Source: Acidobacteriota bacterium (GTDB lineage Bacteria; Acidobacteriota; Terriglobia; Bryobacterales; Bryobacteraceae). From it: DNA of 5,676 nucleotides. Below the pieces are notes generated by a model, which saw only the letters and a list, made by a program, of their open reading frames with translations, did no database searches and had not been told where the DNA came from. The stretch spans positions 1 through 5,676 of the forward strand of contig CANNLB010000232.1 in the NCBI GenBank assembly GCA_947505565.1, read 5' to 3'. The position numbers and the translations under genes were made by a program. Numbering within the stretch: position 1 is the first letter of the stretch; each line of letters starts with the position of its first letter. Shown here in pieces: positions 1-4,027 of the stretch.

Positions 1-911
1 GCTATGGCTGGCTCGGGGTGCCAGATGCCGAGGGAGAAGAGAGCGGCGGCGGCGGAGAGGCCGCAGAAGCCGATTCGGGTGCGGGCGGGGCGGGGGCCGA
101 GGCGGCGAGTTAGGAGGTCGGTGAGGAAGCCTCCGGCCCACGTCGCTGCTACCCCGAATAAGAGCGGGAGGCCGGCGTAGTAGGACGCCTCCGTGAGGGA
201 CATGCCTCGCTGCTCTCGGAGATAAGTGGGGAACCAGGTGATGTAGAACTGCCAAAGTAGCGTGGAGCCGAAGGCGGTACCAAGCAGTGACCAGAGACGG
301 GGGTTATGGAGAAGGGCGGCCCAGGGGGTGGCGACCGGGATTTGAGGTTGGTCGGCTGGACGGTTGCGGTAGACGGCGTACCAGGCGGCGGCCCAGAGGA
401 GGCCGAAGGCTCCAAAGACAACGAACGGGGCTCGCCATCCGTAGTAGAGAAGGAGATAGCCGGCGATGGGCGGGGTGAGCGCGCCGCCGAGACGGCCTCC
501 GCCGAGGAAGGCTCCGAAGGCGGTGGCACGTTCGTGGATGGGGACCCAGCGCGAAAAGGCCGAGGCGATGGAAGGGGAGAAGGCGGCTTCGAGACCGCCG
601 AAGACGAAGCGGATGGTGAGGAGCGAGACGTAGCTCCAGGCGGTGGCGGTGAGGGCCGTGAACAGCGACCACCCGGCGATGGCGAAGGTGACGAGGCCGC
701 GGGCACCGTGGCGGTCGGCGAGGATGCCCCAGGGGGTTTGGCCGAGGAAGTACGAGAGGCTGAAGATGCTGAAGACGAAGCCGAGTTCGGTTTGGGAGAG
801 GTTGAAATTGCGGCGGAGTTCAGGGCCGGCGATGGCGATGCAGACACGGTCCGTATAGCAGACCATGTTGATGAGGAGGGCGAGGAGGACAATCCGATGG
901 CGATGGGCCAT
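1..911 (-). CDS. MFS transporter, anion:cation symporter (ACS) type, 3'-truncated by window edge
   Basis: This is a secondary transporter of the inner membrane; 303 codons are visible of the roughly 400-440 usual for the family, and the C-terminal part lies outside the window. Translation from the ATG at 911-909 starts MAHRHRIVLLALLINMVCYTDR. Hydrophobic segments lie near residues 7-28, 43-65, 74-92, 94-116, 135-156, 160-182, 206-228, 246-266 and 279-298, so about nine of twelve helices are visible. Family signatures seen are YTDR (19-22) at the end of helix 1, the motif-A loop GILADRHGAR (62-71) between helices 2 and 3, RFVFGGLEAAFSP (101-113) in helix 4, RWVPIHERA (121-129), and GWRAPF then YRNRP (158-163, 181-185). 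These match the ACS family (relatives of hexuronate, glucarate and galactonate transporters), which generally import organic anions with protons. The start is fixed by the M81 stop codon two codons upstream. A weak GAAGG lies 10 nt before the ATG. The substrate is unknown; pairing with the M81 gene suggests a shared substrate or product. Confidence 0.9.
   Translation of the reverse strand, partial: MAHRHRIVLLALLINMVCYTDRVCIAIAGPELRRNFNLSQTELGFVFSIFSLSYFLGQTPWGILADRHGARGLVTFAIAGWSLFTALTATAWSYVSLLTIRFVFGGLEAAFSPSIASAFSRWVPIHERATAFGAFLGGGRLGGALTPPIAGYLLLYYGWRAPFVVFGAFGLLWAAAWYAVYRNRPADQPQIPVATPWAALLHNPRLWSLLGTAFGSTLLWQFYITWFPTYLREQRGMSLTEASYYAGLPLLFGVAATWAGGFLTDLLTRRLGPRPARTRIGFCGLSAAAALFSLGIWHPEPAI
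77..96 (+). other. Putative G-quadruplex on template strand inside MFS gene
   Basis: G-runs at 77-79, 83-85, 87-90 and 92-96 are joined by loops of 3, 1 and 1 nt, a compact pattern expected to be stable. It lies antisense to the MFS cytoplasmic-loop codons rich in Pro and Arg (about residues 272-279). It may be a by-product of the CCC/CGC codon preference. Confidence 0.45.
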
Positions 912-926
912 GGGCTAGAGGCCTTC
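909..926 (-). promoter_or_regulatory. M81 stop / MFS start junction with weak ribosome-binding site
   Basis: On the coding strand GAAGG (926-922) precedes TAG (917-915), a single CCC codon and the MFS ATG (911-909). The GAAGG to ATG spacing is 10 nt. The stop and the new start are in the same reading frame, and the 3-nt spacing again points to coupled translation. Confidence 0.55.
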
Positions 927-2396
927 GGGGGTGGGGGTGTCGGGGTCGAGGGGGTAGAGGGGTCGGGAGACCTTCTTGAACGGGAGTTGGCGGAGGTTGG
1001 CAGAGGAGACGCCAGGGGTATCGACGACGAAGATGGCGGCGGCGAGGGGTTCGTAGGCGGCTCGGAAACCGTTGGGGGATTTGACGACGACGATTTGGCA
1101 GTAGACGGGGTCGATGCCGTGGGAGCGGAAGAGTTCGGGGTCGACGGTCATGGCGGAGCGTTCGGCGACTAAGATGTGGACATGGCCGGAAACGAGGACG
1201 GCGGCGCGGCCCATGGAGGTGGTGATGCCGGTGTTGTAGCCGCGGGCGCGGGCGGTCCAGGAGCCGTCGGAGAGGAGTTTAACGTAGGCGGAGACTCGGA
1301 CGGGTTTCGAATGTTTTTTGTCGAAGGACGCGCCGATTTTGCGGGTGATGGTGGCTCCGACGCCGGCTTCGAAAGCGGCGGCGACAGTGGCGGGGTCGAC
1401 GAGGAAGATGGCGGCGGGGCCGGAGAGGGGGGCATTGAGGAGATGCTTCAGGACGCCGGTGGAGTCGCCGGGGGAGCCAGAGCCGGTGGAGTCCGAGGAC
1501 TCGGCGAGGATGGTGGGGCCGGTGGGGAGGGAGAGGGCGGCGGCGATGGCTTCGGGGACGGGCGTGAGGGTGATTTCGAAATCGTTTTTGCCGCGCCACA
1601 GGCGGCGGGCGAGGGTGTCGGCGTAGCGCTGGGCGGACTTGGGTCTGTTGTTTGTGACGGCGACGACGGAGCAGCCCATTTCGGCGATGTCGAGCCAGGG
1701 TTGGACGGGGAAGATGGAAATGGCTTCGGCGAGGCCGGAGGCTTCGACTGCTTGGGCGGCGGTGATGAGGGCGTGCATGGGCCCGCGGTGGGTTTGGGAG
1801 TTTTCGGGAGGGATGATGAGGGGGAGTTTGCGGTACGCGATGGAGGGGCGGAGTTCGCCGGAGAGGGTGCGAAGAAGGAGGCGGGCCGCTTTTTGCCCGG
1901 TTTCGAACATGTCGATGTGGGGGTAGGTGTGGTAGCCGACGATGGCGTCGGCGAGGGTGACCATGCGTTGAGTAAGGTTGGCGTGGAGGTCGAGGGTCAG
2001 GAAGATAGGCTTGCGGGGGCCGAGAATTTTGCGGGCTATTGTGAGGATACTGCCTTCGACGTCGTCTTCGGCGACGGCGGTTTGGGCTCCGTGCATGGCG
2101 AGGAGGAGGGCGTCGGGGTTGGCCTCGGAGAGGTGATGGGCGAAGTCGTTTTTGAGGCGGGCAAAGTCGGTTCTGCGGAGGCGGTTGGCGGTGATGGCCC
2201 AGGCGGCGCAGACAGGGGCAGTTTCGATGCTCGGGGTGGCCGAGAGGATGTCGAGGAAGCCTCCCATTTCGGTGAGTTTGCCGGAGTGGCGGGCGAGGAC
2301 GGCGGGGCCGAAGACGGGGTTGAAGTCGTCGTAAGTAGTGGGGACGGGGGAGAAGTTATTGCTTTCCTGGAGGATGGCGGCGACGGCGATTTTCAT
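915..2396 (-). CDS. M81 family metallopeptidase (MlrC-like)
   Basis: This complete 493-residue protein has the usual length for peptidase family M81, whose named member is MlrC, the zinc enzyme that finishes degradation of linearised microcystin in sphingomonads. Most family members have unknown substrates, so a microcystin role should not be assumed. Signatures seen are the N-terminal QESNNFSP (10-17, the family's E-x-N-T-F-S-P region), MHGA (101-104), DLHAN (136-140), GYHTYPHIDMFETG (154-167) and the glycine/serine loop ending SPGDSTG (308-314). Asp136, His138 and His160 are the likely metal ligands; as I recall, the D-x-H then His spacing of 22 residues matches MlrC. There is no signal peptide or membrane segment, so it should act in the cytoplasm. 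The ATG overlaps the CRTAC1 stop codon as ATGA and has no good Shine-Dalgarno sequence, which suggests translation by coupling. The C-terminus (477-490) is proline-rich and encoded by long C-runs. The MFS gene follows after one codon. Confidence 0.93.
   Translation of the reverse strand: MKIAVAAILQESNNFSPVPTTYDDFNPVFGPAVLARHSGKLTEMGGFLDILSATPSIETAPVCAAWAITANRLRRTDFARLKNDFAHHLSEANPDALLLAMHGAQTAVAEDDVEGSILTIARKILGPRKPIFLTLDLHANLTQRMVTLADAIVGYHTYPHIDMFETGQKAARLLLRTLSGELRPSIAYRKLPLIIPPENSQTHRGPMHALITAAQAVEASGLAEAISIFPVQPWLDIAEMGCSVVAVTNNRPKSAQRYADTLARRLWRGKNDFEITLTPVPEAIAAALSLPTGPTILAESSDSTGSGSPGDSTGVLKHLLNAPLSGPAAIFLVDPATVAAAFEAGVGATITRKIGASFDKKHSKPVRVSAYVKLLSDGSWTARARGYNTGITTSMGRAAVLVSGHVHILVAERSAMTVDPELFRSHGIDPVYCQIVVVKSPNGFRAAYEPLAAAIFVVDTPGVSSANLRQLPFKKVSRPLYPLDPDTPTPEGL
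927..967 (+). other. Putative G-quadruplex on template strand at the M81/MFS junction
   Basis: Six G-runs follow each other: 927-931, 933-937, 942-945, 950-954, 959-962 and 965-967. The connecting loops are 1, 4, 4, 4 and 2 nt, so at least four consecutive runs are 4 G or longer. This satisfies the usual quadruplex pattern with possible four-tetrad stacking. The same bases encode the proline-rich end of the M81 protein (residues 477-490), so codon use alone could explain it. The opposite (coding) strand is correspondingly C-rich. Confidence 0.5.
1515..1537 (+). other. Putative G-quadruplex on template strand inside M81 gene
   Basis: G-runs at 1515-1518, 1524-1527, 1529-1531 and 1535-1537 have loops of 5, 1 and 3 nt. 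The site is antisense to M81 residues about 287-294 (around LPTGP). No functional evidence is visible beyond the pattern. Confidence 0.4.
1790..1824 (+). other. Putative G-quadruplex on template strand inside M81 gene
   Basis: Five G-runs at 1790-1792, 1796-1798, 1806-1808, 1810-1812 and 1820-1824 have loops of 3, 7, 1 and 7 nt. This meets the standard pattern but with longer loops than the other sites, so it is probably weaker. Confidence 0.35.
2393..2396 (-). promoter_or_regulatory. ATGA stop/start overlap, CRTAC1 to M81
   Basis: The reading is AAC CCA TGA for the CRTAC1 end and ATG AAA ATC for the M81 start. Only a bare GAG about 9 nt upstream could serve as a Shine-Dalgarno sequence, so M81 translation probably depends on ribosomes finishing the CRTAC1 gene. 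Confidence 0.75.
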
Positions 2397-4027
2397 GGGT
2401 TAGGCTCGATGGGTTCGTGGAGGGTGAGGATGCGGTCGGCGGCGACGTCTTTGATGCTTAGCTTGGCTCCGCCGGGCCAGATGATTTCAATGGTGGCGGC
2501 CTTTGTTTCGGCTCCAAGGCCAAAGGTGACGCGCGGGTCATGGGAGGAGAGGAAACCGCTGCTGGGGCTGAGCCAATCGTAGAGTTTGCGACCGGAAGGG
2601 GTGGTGATGGTGATGCGCGCGCCGATGGAGTCGCGGTTGGCTTTGTGGCCGACGAGGCGGAGGGTGAGCCAGTGGCCGCCGCTGGACGCGGAGTTTAGAA
2701 GGATGGCGGGTCGGCGACCGAGGGAGGTGACGACGATGTCCTGGTGCCCGTCGTTATTTAGATCGACGATTGCGGCACCGCGTTGGTAGCCCACTGTTTG
2801 GAAGTGATCGCCCATCTTGCTGGAGACATCGAGGAAGCGTTTGCCGTCGAGGTTTTCGAAGATGGTGTCGTGCTGGGCGGCGTTTGACCGTAGGGTATCG
2901 ACGTCACCGTTGGCGGAGAAGATGTCGCGCCAGCCGTCATTGTTGTAATCAAGAAAGGCCGCACTCCAGCCGGAGAAGGGCAAGCTGAGCGGGCCGAGGC
3001 CGGTGGCGGCGGAGGCGTCGCGGAAAGACTGGCCGCGGACGTTGCGGAAAAGGCCCCAGACTTGGTCGGTGAGGTCGTTATAGAAGACGTCGGGCCAGCC
3101 GTCGTTGTCGAAGTCGCGCAGGACGGTGCCCATGGCGGAGACGGTGGCGGCATCGTCGTTGAAGGCGACGCCGAGGGCCAAGCCTCGTTCCAGAAAGGTG
3201 CCGTTTTTTTGATTGATGTAGAGGAAGTTGCCCTCTGTATCGTTGGCGATGAAGATGTCTTCCCAGCCGTCTCCGTTGACGTCGGCGACACCGATGCCCA
3301 TGCCTTTGCCCAGGGCGGTGCCGAAGCCGGCGGTTTCGGTGACATCTTGAAAGGTACCGCGGCCGGTGTTGCGAAAGAGGCGGTGGGGGACGCTGGGATA
3401 GGTCTTGGGATGGCAGTAGTATTCGACGCCGTCTTCGCGAACGCAGCGTTGGTCGGATGCTGGGGTCCAGAGGGTGTAGTTGGAGAGGACGAGATCGAGA
3501 TGGCCGTCGTGGTTGTAGTCGAGCCAGGCGGCTTGCACGCTGAGGGTTCCGGGCGGTTTGGTGCCGATGCCGGAGGCGGCGGTGACGTCGCGGAAGGTGC
3601 CGTCGCCCTGATTGCGGTAGAGGGTGTTGGTGCCGGCGTTGGCGACGAAGAGGTCGGGGAAGCCGTCGTTGTCATAGTCCGCGGCAGCGGCACCGAGGCT
3701 GTAGCCGAGGGTTTCGCCGGCGAGGCCCGCGCGTTGGGTGACGTCCTCGAAACGGCCTCCGCCCAAGTTGCGGAGAAGGGCATTGTGGAAGGCGGGATTT
3801 GCTTTTTTGAGGGACGGGAACTCGGCGCCGTTTGTGAAGTAGAGATCCATCAAGCCGTCGTTGTCAAAATCGAGAACAGCGATGCCGCCGCAGAGTGGTT
3901 GGGGGAAGTATTTGCGACCGCCGGAGAAGCCGTTATTGGTGATGTAAGTGAAGGTGCTGTGGGTGGCGACGTCGATGAACCCGGGGCGGATTTGGGCGAG
4001 CAGCAGGAGCCAAGCGAAGGTTTTCAT
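2393..4027 (-). CDS. CRTAC1 family protein: FG-GAP/VCBS repeats plus ASPIC/UnbV domain
   Basis: This complete 544-residue protein is predicted to be exported: MK is followed by a short hydrophobic stretch (residues 4-11, FAWLLLLA), although the signal peptide is brief and its cleavage site is unclear. The body has seven calcium-loop motifs of the D-x-D/N-x-D-G type: DFDNDG 53-58, DYDNDG 117-122, DYNHDG 170-175, DVNGDG 249-254, DFDNDG 305-310, DYNNDG 360-365 and DLNNDG 422-427. They alternate with six linkers of the form L-x-x-N-x-x-x-x-x-F-x-D-V (near 84, 136, 217, 269, 326 and 389). This pattern fits a seven-bladed integrin-alpha-like beta-propeller. Residues 466-537 (SIGARI, then GFLSSHDPRVTFGLG, then IIWPGG) are an ASPIC/UnbV domain. 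Cys195 and Cys205, in a CHP-x-x-Y context, could form a disulfide. Such proteins are thought to bind ligands or other proteins outside the cytoplasm; no catalytic function is evident. The ATG at 4027 was chosen over one at 4399 because it overlaps the TPR stop, has GGAG 7 nt upstream and starts a signal-like sequence. Confidence 0.92.
   Translation of the reverse strand: MKTFAWLLLLAQIRPGFIDVATHSTFTYITNNGFSGGRKYFPQPLCGGIAVLDFDNDGLMDLYFTNGAEFPSLKKANPAFHNALLRNLGGGRFEDVTQRAGLAGETLGYSLGAAAADYDNDGFPDLFVANAGTNTLYRNQGDGTFRDVTAASGIGTKPPGTLSVQAAWLDYNHDGHLDLVLSNYTLWTPASDQRCVREDGVEYYCHPKTYPSVPHRLFRNTGRGTFQDVTETAGFGTALGKGMGIGVADVNGDGWEDIFIANDTEGNFLYINQKNGTFLERGLALGVAFNDDAATVSAMGTVLRDFDNDGWPDVFYNDLTDQVWGLFRNVRGQSFRDASAATGLGPLSLPFSGWSAAFLDYNNDGWRDIFSANGDVDTLRSNAAQHDTIFENLDGKRFLDVSSKMGDHFQTVGYQRGAAIVDLNNDGHQDIVVTSLGRRPAILLNSASSGGHWLTLRLVGHKANRDSIGARITITTPSGRKLYDWLSPSSGFLSSHDPRVTFGLGAETKAATIEIIWPGGAKLSIKDVAADRILTLHEPIEPNP
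4024..4027 (-). promoter_or_regulatory. ATGA stop/start overlap, TPR to CRTAC1
   Basis: The TGA ending the TPR gene shares bases with the ATG of the CRTAC1 gene. This 4-nt overlap is a known arrangement for translational coupling by termination and reinitiation. It implies that the two proteins are produced from one message. Confidence 0.75.

Noticed and set aside
149..892. Minus-strand Ser/Pro-rich open frame inside the MFS gene
   Set aside because: It is a shifted frame of the MFS gene; the correct frame from 911 shows transporter helices and family motifs, while this one is mostly Ser and Pro.
306..1172. Plus-strand open frame (288 codons) opposite MFS and the M81 end
   Set aside because: Gly/Glu/Asp-rich low complexity that crosses two well-supported minus-strand genes.
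915..2396. Naming the M81 gene mlrC with a microcystin-degradation role
   Set aside because: There are no mlrA, mlrB or mlrD-like neighbours visible and the family is broad, so only the family name is justified.
1176..2582. Long plus-strand open frame (468 codons) opposite the M81 gene
   Set aside because: Its product is low-complexity Gly/Asp/Glu/Val, as expected from reading GC-rich codons with C in third position backwards. The minus strand has clear M81 motifs.
2758..3783. Minus-strand 341-codon frame inside CRTAC1
   Set aside because: Ser/Thr/Pro-rich shifted frame of the CRTAC1 gene; the repeating calcium-loop pattern lies in the other frame.
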